Shown here one piece after another: positions 36,003 to 48,990 of a stretch of 64,000 nt of DNA. This DNA comes from Cololabis saira (taxonomy: Eukaryota > Chordata > Actinopteri > Beloniformes > Belonidae). The DNA is taken from positions 36,979,505 through 37,043,504 of the forward strand of contig NC_084590.1 in assembly GCF_033807715.1 (NCBI RefSeq), given 5' to 3'. Position 1 is the stretch's first letter. Every line of letters begins with the position of its first letter. The position numbers were made by a program, and so were the translations under genes. Under the pieces are notes generated by a model. That model was not told the origin of the DNA, made no database searches, and saw only the letters and a program-made list of their open reading frames with translations.

Positions 36003-38639
36003 GTAAAATGGTGCAGACCTGTACCAGGACTTGATGAGCTCCACTTCTCTGCCAAGTTTCTTGAAATTTAAACTTATAGATTTGTGTTTATTTTGCTGAG
36101 GAACATTGCTGGTCATTTAATTGTAATTTCAAGTTCTTTTGTTTGAGGAGAAATACAAAAAACAACACTAATTTTATTGTATTCTTTACTGGAAAGGACC
36201 CATCTGCTTGTCAAAGCAATATCATATTTCATAAAGCAATATAAATAACATTTATTCAAAGCCTGGTGCTCAGTACAGACAGAATAAGTGGAACTAATCA
36301 GCAGATACACTTGCCCACACAGCTTGACTCGAGATGCTCAGCCTGTGCGAAGCCTGATGGAGAGTTCTGCCACCTGTTTGGCCCTCGTCTCTTCACTGCT
36401 CAGCGAGGCACAAGATGAAGCACTTTACATCTTAGTGATCCTCCCACTCCTGCTCATCACTCTTCATAATACCCCTCCCATCACCTCCGTAATCTGCTAA
36501 GCAAAATGAGCAATGCCCCGATCTTTCTGCCACCTCCCCAAAAGCCAGGACGTGCTTCATTTCAATTTGGTGATGACAGTGATGAGACGAGAGACGGCCC
36601 TCCCCCATCCTCAACACGAGACAGTGAAATAACCGACACATGGGCCCCTCCACTGTGCTCTGTTTAAACTACAGATTAATTCGCAGCACTAGCAGATGGC
36701 CGAGAAGTCCAACAAGAACTTAATGTTCTGTTTAGTTTTCATTATGTGGGCTGACACAAAGCCTGGGATGATTAATGCTTTGGGTGGTGAACAGTCTTTT
36801 ATTAAAATCACCAAATTCTTGTTGAATTTGTATCTTTTCTAACCAATAGTATAGACCATGCTTTTAGACGTTTCATTTGTTGTTATAAAGTGATTTCAAT
36901 GAGACTAAAAAAGCCTTAAATTGTCTATCAAGTAGCTTGAAAAGACCAAAAAGATACAAATAACATTCAGACAGACATCCAAAATAACTCTTAAAAAAGC
37001 AACATCACCATATAAAGAATCATTAGAGGGAACGTGAGAGCCATGAGAATGAACAAAGCAACAAAAAAGCAACAATGCAATGGAAATATACAGAACTACT
37101 ACTAAGAGACATAAAAAGACTAGAAGCAAAGTATCCTATGGGTTTGGAGAGTTTTGTTTGGCCAAATAATACTAACTTTGTCTGAAAGGAATAAACTTAT
37201 TTAAGTCACAAAGTGTTGTCTAAGTATCACCCTTTTAAGTAAATTCCGCTCATATTACTTGCCATCTGGAGGTCTATAACCACACTATTCTGCAAAAGCG
37301 CATGATTCTCCTTCAGAATCAAGTATTGAAGAGTGTCATCTTTTAGCAGTGGATGCAGTATTTGAGCCACTCTTTTGTGACAGCTAATTTGAAATAATTC
37401 TGTTAGAGCTGCAGAGAGCCATGAGGATTTGCATTTTAATTATACATTTTGATTCAGTGGACTTGATTACTTTCATTCTCTGGCAGCAGGTTAATTGTGT
37501 GAGCTCAGTTCTAAAACACTTTGGACTCCCTGCTTGATAGAATAATGCATTGAGGTCCTATTATCCAGAAGTCTGTTGACTATTTTTGCCAAGGCAACAC
37601 ATAGGGATTCATCAGCCGCTGTCACAATCTCTGATGCTGGGACTGCAGAGGTGCAATTTGAGTTTTTTTTTTGTGTGCAGGAGTGATGAACTGCTGGACT
37701 GAAAAGTAGTCAAGAAGTTGTGTTTATTGTGGAGGTTTCTCACTGATTTGCATCAATTGACTCCCATGCATGGCCAGCCAGCTCAGCTAACCCTGCTCTA
37801 CACGGATGCAGCCCACTGGGAACCCTGCTTAGCCCGCTGTGCACAGGGAAGGGGAATTAGTGTGGGTTTTCAAAGGAAAGATGGTGGAAGGATCTGATGT
37901 GTATCGGAAATCATTGCTACTAGCAGTTCCCAGTGGACAAGCGCAGTGCTCATTGGTAAACATAGTGGGTGTGGAAGGACATGGATAGAGCATGTCATTA
38001 AGACTTGTTTTGTTATTTGCTTCCAATGAACGTGTTCAGTTTTGCATTTATTGTCTTGCTTTTCGTACATAATCTTTGATCATCTGGGCCATAATGATTT
38101 ATTAAACACTGATTCTTTATATATCATATTGAACTGTGTTGTAAACCTAATCTCTAAGTATCGTATCAAAAACTGTAGGTGATTACACAGTTTGATTCAG
38201 GCCAAACTGTTAGTATTAAATTCCAATACAAGCTATATTGTTTGGTTTAGACTTTTTCTTCTCTGTGCAGGACTATGTCAATAATGCAAAGCGTGGATAA
38301 AGCTGAACACGTGCAGTATAATTTAATAGCAGTGTCTCATACAGTATTGGAAGTCTCAATTTGATGGCAGCTGGTAAGGTTGGAAGGTTTTCTTCTTTTC
38401 TTTGTTCAAGTCCTCGTCTTCTACTCTGCAAACAAGTGAAGAAAATTGTCAGATGGTTTTAGTGATGGAACTCAATCTTCTAGCCAAGATTAAAATAAAG
38501 TCCACCTTTCAAACCAAGTCCCCCTTTTCGCTCTGGGATTTATGTGACAGTGATAATCAACCTGACTTATTCAGTGACGACAAGTGAACAGGGAATCAAC
38601 ATTAACATGTTACTGTCCAGGTGCAGTATGACTCCAAAG
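36003..38639. other. Unique sequence, no gene seen
   Basis: AT-rich unique DNA. About 36,290-36,660 is GC-balanced and might be conserved non-coding sequence. No exon or transposon was recognised. Confidence 0.5.
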
Positions 38640-39470
38640 TCTTTGATTTTTTTTTTTTTGGTACTAATGGCCTTTATTCAAAGTAGGTGGACAGGAAATT
38701 TGTATAGCGAGAGGGGGGAAGACACACAGGAAAGAGCGACAGGCCAGAATTGACCCTTTGTCAACCTCCCGATTGGTCCCTGATTGACCAATCAGAAAAA
38801 TCATTCTCCGTTGCTACATCCGGGCAGAATATCCGATTGGACAAAACAGCCGTCTCTCTTGTTCACATTAATGAGCAAAAACATAGTTTTTACTTGCCTT
38901 GCACCCAAATTTAAATCACTGGATTATTTTGGGAACACTTGGGAACACACTGCACACAGTTTAGTGAGGGTGCAGCGTAATTTTTATCCCCAAACTGTCA
39001 GAAATCTGATCCGTACTACCAAAACAATGTCGGCTCAGCAGCAGGCTACAACCCTGCTACCCCAAAGAGAATCACAGGAATACATTTCATCCCAAAACCA
39101 ACGGTAACTTACAAAAAATGTCTGCTTTGGATAAAGCTATGTGGACGGCCAGACTCGCAGTCCAACCCTTCCAGAACGCTATCAGCTAAATTAGCTAAAC
39201 TCATCAAAATATCTCGTTTTTCCCCGAAAACCTCAGTTTTTTAAACTCACTACACGGCACCCGAAGTGTTCTTTTTTATTTATATCTAGTTGCTGTTGAT
39301 TTTCATCGGTACATTAATTACAAATAAAGGGATGTAAAACCCAGTTTTTACTATGGAAGTGATGGGAGAGACGATATTGACAAAGGGTCAATTCGAACCT
39401 GTGCTGCCTGCATAAGGGCAATGCCTCTGTAAATGGTGCCCCCTCAACCCACTGAGCTTTCCAGGGCCCC
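38640..39470 (-). mobile_element. tRNA-derived SINE, split by a later insertion
   Basis: Read on the minus strand from about 39,470: GGCCCTGGAAAGCTCAGTGG (A-box-like AGCTCAGTGGGT), then CACAGGTTCGAATT (B box GGTTCGAATT). After the insertion it continues CTGGCCTGTCGCTCTTTCCT, GTGTCTTCCCCCCTCTC, AATAAAGGCC and an A-tail (T-run at about 38647-38659). This matches a tRNA-headed SINE common in fish, recognised from memory. Without the insert it is about 190 bp. RNA polymerase III would transcribe the intact form from the A and B boxes; here the insert separates head and tail. Its own target duplication is not clear. Confidence 0.8.
38748..39393. mobile_element. Miniature DNA element with AATT target duplication, inserted in the SINE
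   Basis: The element spans 38752-39389 (638 bp). Its termini GACCCTTTGTCAA and TTGACAAAGGGTC are perfect 13-bp inverted repeats. Both sides carry AATT (38748-38751 and 39390-39393). The SINE reads continuously as CCAGAATTCGAACC when the element and one AATT are removed, which fixes the boundaries. No transposase frame is present. The superfamily is unknown to me; the 4-bp duplication is unusual for hAT, Tc1 or Harbinger. Confidence 0.88.
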
Positions 39471-42400
39471 TTTATTATTAGTTTTTTTTTTTTCTTTTCT
39501 ATGCCAGCTGATATTCACCCATTTATATTCTGTATTCTCCCTCATGTCCGCCGCCCCCCTCCTATGCGATTCAACTTCAAACATCTGAAATCTAACCTTT
39601 CCATCTTTGGCCATCAGACAGTCTAAATGTCAGTGATGGATCTCGCTGAGGTGCCTGGCAGTCAGGGCTACTTTTGATGTACCGTATACCTCTCACCCTT
39701 ATTTGGTGTCATTTCAGATTCAGATTTTGTTGCTGATCTGTCCTATTGAAGGCAGCTGATTTGTTAAAAAAAGAAAGAGGGGGATGGCGGGGGCGAGGGC
39801 CAGATGAGACCCCATCTGGACAGACCCCACATCCTGCCAACTCTCACCCCGGTGGCTTTGGACGCTCCCCACTCATCAGCAGCCATCAAAGGGTGGCTGC
39901 CCACCAGCACGCCCTAAGTAGGCTGCCAGTTCTATGAATCCTTGGTCTCATTAATGAGGTGAGGGATTCATGGAAAACTGGGAGCTCCTCAATCATTCAA
40001 ACACCCACAGGTCCCTGGGTAGCCACCGCTCATGCAGACTGCACTGTGTGAATCTAATGTTAAGTTAAAGAGGAGAATACTAACTTGAGAGCAGCTGAAG
40101 CCAGTCATCCGCTCTATGATAAACAAAACATTAAACTGTCACAAATTTACAATGCATTGTTTAAATATATATATAGGACACTTTTGCATTTGGGGATGGG
40201 GCTAACTCCATCGACACCGAGTCTACTCACTGAAAAAGTAAGACCAGCATTTACAGCCTCTTGTGTAGAGCTGGTGATTTGGGGGCACAGGATAAAGCTA
40301 ACATAGGGTTGCAGCGGCGTAATATTGCTGCATTTAGATAAAAGTTTTTTAACCGACACATAGTTTTGATTTTATTTACTGGTCTTTGTTCAGCTGTGCT
40401 CTTTTTAAACTGTATATGTACAGTGATTAACCTTTCAGCGTCCATCACTCCCAGAACACCTGCTCACCATGTCGGGTGGTGACTTTTTTTTTTTTTTTTA
40501 ACAAATAAAATCATAAATAAGTCACTAACTTTATTTTGGGTGAAATTACTGTACTCTGTAACTCCACCCACACAAACACACATACACACACACACAAATG
40601 AAAGGTAATTTGGTACAGTTTTAGCCTGTAGATTATGTAAACAACCAAGATTGTTGGTAACCACCTGCTGCCTTGACACTCCGCCTGCGAGCACTTACAT
40701 CATATTGGATCAGATGTGCAACAGATGGGAAACAGTTTTCTTCAGTATGGTCTTTTTTTCGTGTAATGTGAAGAGAGAGAGAGTGAGAGAGACGGAGAGA
40801 AAGCCTAATGCGGCTGCCAGAATGACAAATACATAAAACACCACATTAAAACAACATTTTGGGAATTTCCATTGAAAATGTTGTTTAACACCTTATGGTA
40901 CAAATCAGTCCTGGAGCGATTTGAGTACCCCTGTTATATTTGTCCCAGTTACGTGATCAAGCTGGTTTGGACTGTCTGAGTAAGAAGAAAATAAATTCAT
41001 CCTATCTATCAGTGCTCATCTATTGGCGCTTAATAGTTACATGTGAACAACTCAAAAATGCATCAATGATACTTTGCAGAGTTAAACTCCACATCAGAGC
41101 TAAAGTCAAAGAGAAAGCAAGGCAACGTGTGAGGTCACCGTGAGGAAGCAAACCTGTAAAAAAAAAAGAAAAAAGAAGGGTGCTGTAAATATTCAACAAA
41201 GACATAAACTTTTTAATTTATATTCTCACCAGATATTTGCCCAAGCAGCTTGAACAATTTATTTCTGCCACAGATCAATTTTAAGATAAACTCTTGTTTC
41301 CTGCAGGGCTTTATGTCACTTCCTGCTTGTTCTTGTTGGCAAAATCACAACTAATAGATGGTTTATTTGTCCAAACACCACCATGACTTCAAGACTTTGG
41401 ATGACAGGACAGCAAATCATAAAGTGTGAACAACTTGCAATCAGAAATGGTTGAACTTGACACACTGGACTGCTTTGATTTAATAGCACTAAATAAATCT
41501 GATTATACTGTTACCCTGATTGATTATACTAAGGCAACCATTATGAGAGTGATATCATGAGCTTGTAATTAGCCTTCTCCAACTTCAATTTTTATATATA
41601 TCTATGCTGCATATAACTAAATACTGAACTATATGCGTATTTGCTTTAATCATATTAATCATGAGGGGATTTATACTTGTTATACAATGGTGGAAATGAT
41701 GGCCTGAACTAATTAACACTCAGTGATAAGCTGTGCATCATAATTACACAATTTCATTGCTCAAATATTATTTTTGCTGTATTAGTTCATTAAGTAAATT
41801 AATGAAGAGGCATATAATGTTGCTATTAAATGGGTTTGCATTGTATTCATATTTAGTGTGGTTGTGTTGTGATTATTATTTCTGCTGTGTACGGTTAGTA
41901 ACATTTGCTGCCACTGCATGTTGTGTTCCGCAACATTGGAATACCTAAACTATTTCTGCTGTTTTTATGTTTTTTTTAGAAAAAAAAAAACCATACAGCA
42001 TAAGTCAAATTAATTGTTACAACATTTTACACAAAAAGTCACTACATGTTTTATCGTTGCCCGGCATAAATCGAGCCTACATCAGCCTCTCATACTCCTG
42101 TGGTCCTCTCTTCTTGCAAGTAATTAAACAGCATGAAGATTAAATCCTTTATCAGGAATTCTGCTCTCAGAGTAAGAGCTTGTCTTAGGTCCAATCTTTG
42201 TTTTAAAATTAGATTTCCTCTTGAGAGGGAGTAGCATATCTAAATTATATACAACAGATCTTCCAAATGAGCGTTTAAGAAAAAAAAAAAAGAGATTTTA
42301 ACGGGGGCATAATCAGACACGGGTGGTTTGCATATAAGAGAGATTCCTCCAACATTCTTGGGAAGAAGAATACATTCTAAGAGAGGTAAATTCATCATGG

Positions 42401-43979
42401 TGGCATGAATAGACGTAGATGCGACACCGCTGCTCAAGATGAGGTGCTGTATTATTTTTCAAAAAGGTTTTCATTGTGCACATCCCTCGCAAGTCATTAC
42501 TTTTCTACAAAGTTACACGATGGTAATGTGAGACGCCTGAGGCCACAATAGAAATACTTTATCATAGCCGTTATCCCTCAGATGTTTGAATCCTTTGGAG
42601 GCAAAACCTGACCCGTTCCTTTTGTTCTCGTCCCTGGAGCCGTTTCTTTTCCTCCTACAGTAGACAGAGAGTGAAACGGACTCTCTCATCGCTCAGAGTA
42701 GGAATAAAGCTCAGAGCTTGCTTTCAAATATGAAAAATATAAATGTGTCAGGCCAAAACGAATCGTCAGTCCTCCAATTCTTATCATATCACTGAACTAC
42801 ATGCTCAAAAAAATCAGTGTATTATCCGCGCCATATTGATAACCTCATAGTAAAAGTTACAGCCTTTGCAGTTATTCATCCAGAAAAGTGGGATAAAAGG
42901 GTGTGCAGCTTCTGTTCAGTGACATCAGTATGACTCTATTAGCCTCTCCAGCATCTGCTTTACTGTCATTACCCTCTTCAAAGTAATTCATCTGTCATGA
43001 ATTTGCTGCCTTGTTATTGGCCATAATTGGACTTTGTCTCCTTTATTCAAAGCTCTTACCAAAATAGTTTTCTTTCTTTTTTTTAATTCACAAATTGAGG
43101 CAAAAATGAAGTGTCTAAATGGAGTCATTAGGACCCATTAAGCCTGGAGTGTGGTGCCTTGCCTCTTACACAATATCTTGCCTTGTTTTGTTTTTTTTTC
43201 TCCCACGTCAATACAAATCATGTTGGCCATCTGGGTATGATGTTCTCTAAGGATTTTTTATATTTAGTCTAATTTTCCATTATTTGTCTTCCAGGTGAAA
43301 TGTCTTCTCTGATGGTCCTAATTGAATCAAGATATCGCAACCTTTTTTTATTCTTCCCTCTGCATGATGGCTTTGGTTTTCTAATGTCAAGACTTCACCA
43401 CAGTTTTCCAAAATTATATCAGTGGTAGTTCAGAGTTTTACACACAAGATTTGAAAAATGAATCAGTAAATGTTCACTAGTTTCCAGACGTGACCATTAA
43501 TTTAATTCCACCATTCAATCTTTAACCTTTATCCATAGTGCAGTTTTTGGTTGCCACTTTGCTTTGCTGACGATGCACATACTCTCATGATCTCACACTT
43601 ATTCGCCCAAGTTGGAGGGCAGAGCGAAGTTGAAAATCACAACTTTTCTGCTCGCTCCCTGCACTAGCAAAATCCAATTTGGTTTGTGTGCTAAAAATAA
43701 AAATATGTCATCTGTATGTATCAGTACGTATGTGATACATGACTAGTGGCTCTTTAAACGTAATATTGGCACAGATGTAGGGGAGGGTATCATTTATGAC
43801 GTGAACTTCTGAAGGCATTTAGAGACCACAGATTCAATTCTATTCAATTTCTTTCATTTAAACAACTTTCAGGTTGGAAAGCATGGGAAAGCCTTAGGCC
43901 AAATAAACAATAGTAACTCGCTTTTTCTTATTGGGTTGACAAAATGCAACATATTTCGTTTTATAGACACTTTTTCATC
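39471..43979. other. Unique sequence, no gene seen
   Basis: A long stretch with T-runs (39480-39493, about 40483-40499), a short CA tract (about 40567-40595) and a GA-rich tract (about 40772-40802). The region 42,890-43,060 is GC-balanced and dense in TAATT/ATTA motifs, which suggests conserved non-coding DNA. No exon was found. Confidence 0.5.
39934..39971. repeat. 38-bp nested palindrome with ATTA core
   Basis: ATGAATCC (39934-39941) and GGATTCAT (39964-39971) flank the perfect 12-bp palindrome CTCATTAATGAG (39947-39958). The core contains back-to-back ATTA homeodomain-type motifs. Confidence 0.85.
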
Positions 43980-44240
43980 GACGCTTCTCAGAATCTATAG
44001 CCTGATAGATAACAGTGGGATCTGGAAAGATGTAGGGTCTCCTCATCCAAGGGGCGCCACCGATAGCTGCATATCAAACTGCTTTTAAACGCATTTGGTT
44101 AGCGCTTCGGCCAATCAGCACAAAGAGGGAGATGATGTATTCTTTGCGTATTTAATGAGCTCCAAATAAATGGTAGCTGATTTTGGTGCAAATCAAATTT
44201 ATGTTATGTTATGTGTGAACATTAAGTCATTTATTCAATT
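43980..44240. repeat. Possible fish repeat fragment
   Basis: The phrase GGGGCGCCACCGATAGCTGC and the following GCGCTTCGGCCAATCAGCAC resemble text that I recall from interspersed repeats in fish. No terminal structure was found. Confidence 0.3.
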
Positions 44241-44269
44241 TGTAATGATCTAAAGTGAAATGTTGGAGT

Positions 44270-44373
44270 GACTTTGAAATGTATTTTCTATTTTAATGTA
44301 TTTTTGCTTCTCTAAAGCACTTTGAATTGCCTGATGTATGAATTGTGCTATACAAATAAATTTGCCTTGCCTT
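44270..44373 (+). mobile_element. LINE- or SINE-like 3' tail
   Basis: The text AAAGCACTTTGAATTGCC, GTGCTATACAAATAAA and the tail (TTGCC)n are typical of the 3' ends of fish LINEs and their SINEs. Upstream parts are not recognisable. Confidence 0.55.
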
Positions 44374-44459
44374 GCCTAAAGTGGACAAAGGGTTACGTTG
44401 TGTAAGTATTTATTCAAGTTTGGGTCATACAATGTGTTTTTTCATTCACACATACTTGT

Positions 44460-44640
44460 AAACTATTCCTTTTCGCACTCTACATGCAGTAACCAGCAGT
44501 TTGCCTCTGCAGGCACACACCAATGAGGATACCCGGGGCACCCTGGGGACTTGGTGTCTTTGCAGAAGGATTCTTTGACACGTGGCGTGGATCGAATCAC
44601 CTGCCTTCTGGTTTGAAGGTGATCTTCTATCAATCCACAA
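44460..44640 (-). mobile_element. Degenerate tRNA-derived SINE head, minus strand
   Basis: On the minus strand the text AACCAGAAGGCAGGTGATTC and GATCCACGCC holds a B-box-like GATTCGATCC. It is followed by AATCCTTCTGCAAAGACACC and AAGTCCCCAGGGTGCCCC. This is close to the common fish SINE text GTCCTTGGGCAAGACACTGAA and onwards. The A box is decayed and no tail was identified. Confidence 0.5.
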
Positions 44641-45670
44641 ATTTACGGTTTACCATCAATCACAGTGCAGAAGCAAGACAGCTGACTGAAAAGTAAGTTT
44701 AACATTTAAGTAAAGTGCTTCAAAGATGGCCTCACTTAAAGAGTAGGTGTCCAGCACGGTGGTCTGATGCTGACATGTCAGGCCACTGACCGTGCAGGTT
44801 ATTGCTCAACAGTGGAAGAGTTTTTCATTAACCTCAATCTTACATTGCTGTCAACACTAAGAAAAGATAAAACGCATGTTGTGCCCTCAGTCATTGGTGG
44901 GAGGAGCTGCTTAGTTACTAATTAAAAACTACCGTGTTGCTTTTTTCCGTGATGGGATTTGTCATCTTAGCAGCCTGGAAAAAATAGAAAATAGACCTTA
45001 GTCAGATGGAAGAAAGAGCTGTTTTTGTCTTGCAAGCCAAGTGATGTGGATGCACAACAAGAGAACATAAAAAAAGGACCATCATTCCTCAGAGGCATGT
45101 CGTTATTTTATAAACCTTAGAGTGAAAATGTGTTGTGTGTTGGGAAACGATGGTTTAATTAACATATTGATGTAAAATGCTTTGGAACTTCTTGCTTGGT
45201 TGCAGAAATCAGTAATGCCCTCTATACTTTTATGGCCTTTTAATTAAAAGCTGAGACACAGAAGACAGTATTATTATTTTGTATTTATATTTGTGTGCTT
45301 AAGTCCAATCTGTTATTTTCAGGGTGTCAAACACTGCATTTTAATCAAAACCATTGCCTTTTGTTAGACATACACAAGATGTATTTTGCTGTTGTTGCCC
45401 GGACAAACCAGCCAGTGATAATGTTACATTTTTAAGTTTTTCTTATGAATTCATTAGGCTATAAGGAATTAATATGAGGGATTGAGAGAAAGCAGTGGAT
45501 CTTTACAAGACCCACAAATGTGAAACTCAGGCTCAAAACCTCTTTGGATTACAATTTTTCAACTTCAACTTGGTTAGATATCAAAACTAAAACTAGTAGA
45601 TAACAGTTGGGTTTGAAAAAGGTGCTGCTAATCCAAAATAGTACGCATAAATACACTCGTTCACTCGTTC
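44641..45670. other. Unique sequence, no gene seen
   Basis: AT-rich. A short imperfect hairpin with GCACGGT/ACCGTGC arms and a TGACATGTCA core lies at 44754-44795. Nothing else was recognised. Confidence 0.5.
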
Positions 45671-46172
45671 CCCTTTTCACCAACTTGAACTGCTTGCTGG
45701 TGCTGTTTTAACCAGAGCCATGTCATTCTTTCTTGAACCTCCCTTTAGTCCTTTTTTCTAGAGAGAGCACAGTGCACAAAGGACACGTATTACAGCATTT
45801 ATATTGTTTTCTGTGATGCGTCACAGTCCAATACCGTCAAAAGTGCAATGAGAAAGAACTTCTTCCACGTGCCACTGCTGCTTGATTTTGGTCTCCACTC
45901 TTTCATTCTGTCTTGGTGTCTGGTAGCATACTAGCTCCACACAGAAAGATTTAACATTAGTGGTCAGTGTTTCTGTTGGTCATACTAACCCAGCCCTTCA
46001 CTCCTGATGAAACCACTTCTTGCATCTATCCCAGCATAGTTTTGGGGCCAGAGCAACTCCAGTTTTTTTGGCTCTGAATTGACGTTTTCTTTGTGCCTGT
46101 TGAACAACAAATAACTGTTTCTGAGTTAGGCACTAGGCTTGAACGAGCAGTGGACCACTTTGGTGGAAAAAG
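45671..46172. mobile_element. Non-autonomous DNA element, probable
   Basis: The left end reads CCCTTTTCACCAACTTGAAC. The right end inverted reads CTTTTTCCACCAAAG, giving a short imperfect TIR. The interior (for example CTCCACACAGAAAGATTTAAC and GGTCATACTAACCCAGCCC) matches my memory of a fish interspersed repeat of about 500 bp. No target duplication or transposase was found. A 72-codon frame at its right end has no known domain and is probably meaningless. Confidence 0.5.
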
Positions 46173-48990
46173 TATATTAGTTTACCTAGTCGAAGGCACA
46201 ACATCTGAAAAGAAAAACAAGAATAATTCCAGTGTCAGTATAACAGAGGGCAGCTACCCAGCATTCACTCCCACACAGGTTCATTATCTTGCTGACAGTG
46301 CTACAGCCTGAATGTGTCTGTAGTTTTTGTGCTGAGCCATGTGGTCAGAAGAGTGTTTTGTCTTTACTGCAGAGATGAGGGAGTAAAGCAACTCTAATCA
46401 AAAACTATTTCCCCAAAATATTGAGCTGCACTGTCAACGTTGTTAAAGTGCGGCCTGTTCAGCGGCCCTTTCTGACAGATCCAATGTCCTCTAGTATCGC
46501 ACTGATCTGTCAAGTTCAACTCCTTCATTCACTGTGAAGTCGCACTGTTGACAAGTGACCTAGGTGACTTTACCATGGGCCGTTATCAATCACCTTCATC
46601 TGCAGTGAATTAATTCCAGATTAGTGAGTGAGGCTGTAATTAGATTTCATGAGCAGAGAGTTAAGAGGCTAAAGCAGAGCTTTGTGGAGCAGCACTATAT
46701 GCTTTGAAGGCATTGTGCATTAGAGGGAAGATAAGCATGAGAGGGACCTTCAGTTCTTAGGATGGCGAAGATGGGTGAAGGAGGTTGTTGGGTGAAATTT
46801 GTATTGATTCCTCAGAGAGGTGGAAGAGAGTCAGGTGATAAACTTGGCCTACTTAAGTTGAAAATCAATACGGATTTCAACTCTTCCTGAGGAAATAAGC
46901 AACAATTACCTGAAACAGAGCAGAAGAACAACAGCTGATAATTACATCTCCCAATGCAGGTCAGAGGCGGGTGGACTGGCTGTGTCTCCAACCTGACAAG
47001 GCGGCTAAATCTATTCAGCCTGCTCAGGAAGCAGTCTGAGCGCTCTCATTAGCCGTGTAGCATTTGGCCTGGTCGTTTTACCTTTATTTAGCTTGAATTA
47101 TGATTAACAACTTATATAACTTAATATAATACTGTATATAAATGAGGGGAGAAACGCAAGCGTGGTTTATTTTTGTTGAGGTCATGCTTCTATCTCGGTA
47201 CATTGGCCTGTAACGCTGCAATCTTCCCTGTTTCTGCAGAAGTCAGTGAGCTATCTGTTGCTGTCATAAATATAACAGAATCACTGGGGTGGGAGAGAGT
47301 CTTATGCTTCCAGCCGATTGATTTAGAGTTTGATTTAAGTGACGCGTAACCCCCCCCACGGTGTACTGCAGCAGGTTGTCATAATTAGTAACTGAACTAT
47401 GAGTCATTTATTCCTCAGAATAAATGCTGAGCATGATTATGTCAGCATTTGTGATTATTTTGTGTCAATATATAATATACACGGACAGATACAACTTTAT
47501 TAGATATACTGAAATGACCATGTCAGACTGGTGTGGTGATTTTGTCAACTAAAGAGCTCCTGTTTGACTTTAAACGGTAGACCAATGAGTCACAACGTTC
47601 TATTGAATTAATCAGAATCAGAAAACTACTAGCTTGAATTGCCGGCTTGCTCCGTATCCTTTTGGGAAAACACACAGCCATTGTTTACCCTGAAGCGTCT
47701 GTGTTTATTATGTGTTTTTATTTCTCCACATCCCAACTGAACTTGACCTGGACGTTGGAGCACCTGACTGAATGAGCATTCACACTATAGAAAAAATTTG
47801 AGTGGGCTCTTCAGCCCCATTAGCCGAGGTTACACTGTAATTGCCGGCTGATTACTGTGCTGTAAAGCCGCTGCCTCCAGCTTAAGCGGGATAAACACAG
47901 CCCTTCAGGTTTCATGTCACTCTTTCCAAAAGCACCTTCCTGTCTCACTAAAATAGTTTCAAGAATGCTAATTAGCCCCTCTGACCAAAAAAAAAATAAA
48001 AATAACAGGGAAATAAAGAAAATCTTTTTCTCTTTTTTTCTCCCAGTCTAATTCTAAAGCAAATTGAACCGATCGCATCACTGTTGACAATAAAGTAGCT
48101 TCATATCATCCATCTGGCCAGTAACTGCTGCCGGTTGTTGCCACAGAAACAAGTGCCAACCATTATGTTTGTAGCTGGAAAAAAGTGCAACTTTTGCCAA
48201 AAACAGTCCACTCTGTGTTCTGTTACATGACTAGCTATAATTGCAAATGAAGAGAGGCTGTTGGACAGATTTAATGTAAACATAAAGGCTTGAGAGAGAG
48301 AGCGAGAGAGTGCAACAAAGCAGCATCAGTGATAGAGAGCATAAGGTGGGACGAGAGAGAGAGGGAGACGGCAGGACATAAAATAGGAGTTTGTATCACC
48401 ATGCAGCTTTCCCCCTCCAGCTCCAGCTGCTTTATACACTGAATCTTTTTATGTACAAGTGCCTGCAGTCCTCCATCGAGAGCTGGACCCACAAAGAGCC
48501 CTCACAGCTTCGGGCCTGTGGAGAGGTGACACAATCAATAGCCTCTCTTCTCCGGGCTTCTTTATGCTGGTTATGTCGATGTGGGTAGCTGTAGCTTCCA
48601 CCTTTTACAAGTCAATGCAGCTTTGAACGCATTTGAAAAAAGTAACACTAAAAATAGAGGACAAAAGGACACTGATGGAGTGGTTTCAGGGGGATTGTTT
48701 AGTCTGTGTCTGCAGAAACCCATCTCCGGGAGTTCATATCTCACTGCTTTACCAACATTATAAAATATTCCAATAAATGGGAGAGGACATGTTTCCCTAT
48801 TATTACTTTTATACAAGGGTAGTGAGATGTATCCGAGGCTCGGTGTTTCTGTGTGTTATTTGTGAATGTTGTTTTCCTGTTTGTGAACTTGAACAAACAT
48901 GGAAATCAGCATGTTGGGCTGTTTAGATCAACATCAGCCCTTCCCACAACGTCATGTTGGAAAACGGAGCGCGCGCTCTGTTCTTCTGTT
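46173..48990. other. Unique sequence, no gene seen
   Basis: Three parts have an enhancer-like look: 46,550-46,720, 46,930-47,060 and 47,790-47,960 (GATTA, TAATTAG and AATTAATTCC motifs in balanced composition). A GA-rich tract lies at about 48,292-48,372. No exon was recognised. Confidence 0.5.

Noticed and set aside
44754..44795. Imperfect hairpin considered as a microRNA precursor
   Set aside because: The stem is only 7 bp plus a short palindromic core, too short and irregular for a pre-microRNA.
46093..46311. 72-codon frame that looks protein-like at its start
   Set aside because: Its start lies in the right end of a probable DNA element and it continues into AT-rich flank. No domain was recognised.
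47480..47575. Text ACAACTTTATTAGATATAC, similar to Tc1-like termini
   Set aside because: Only one short motif matches, with no inverted partner and no TA boundaries.
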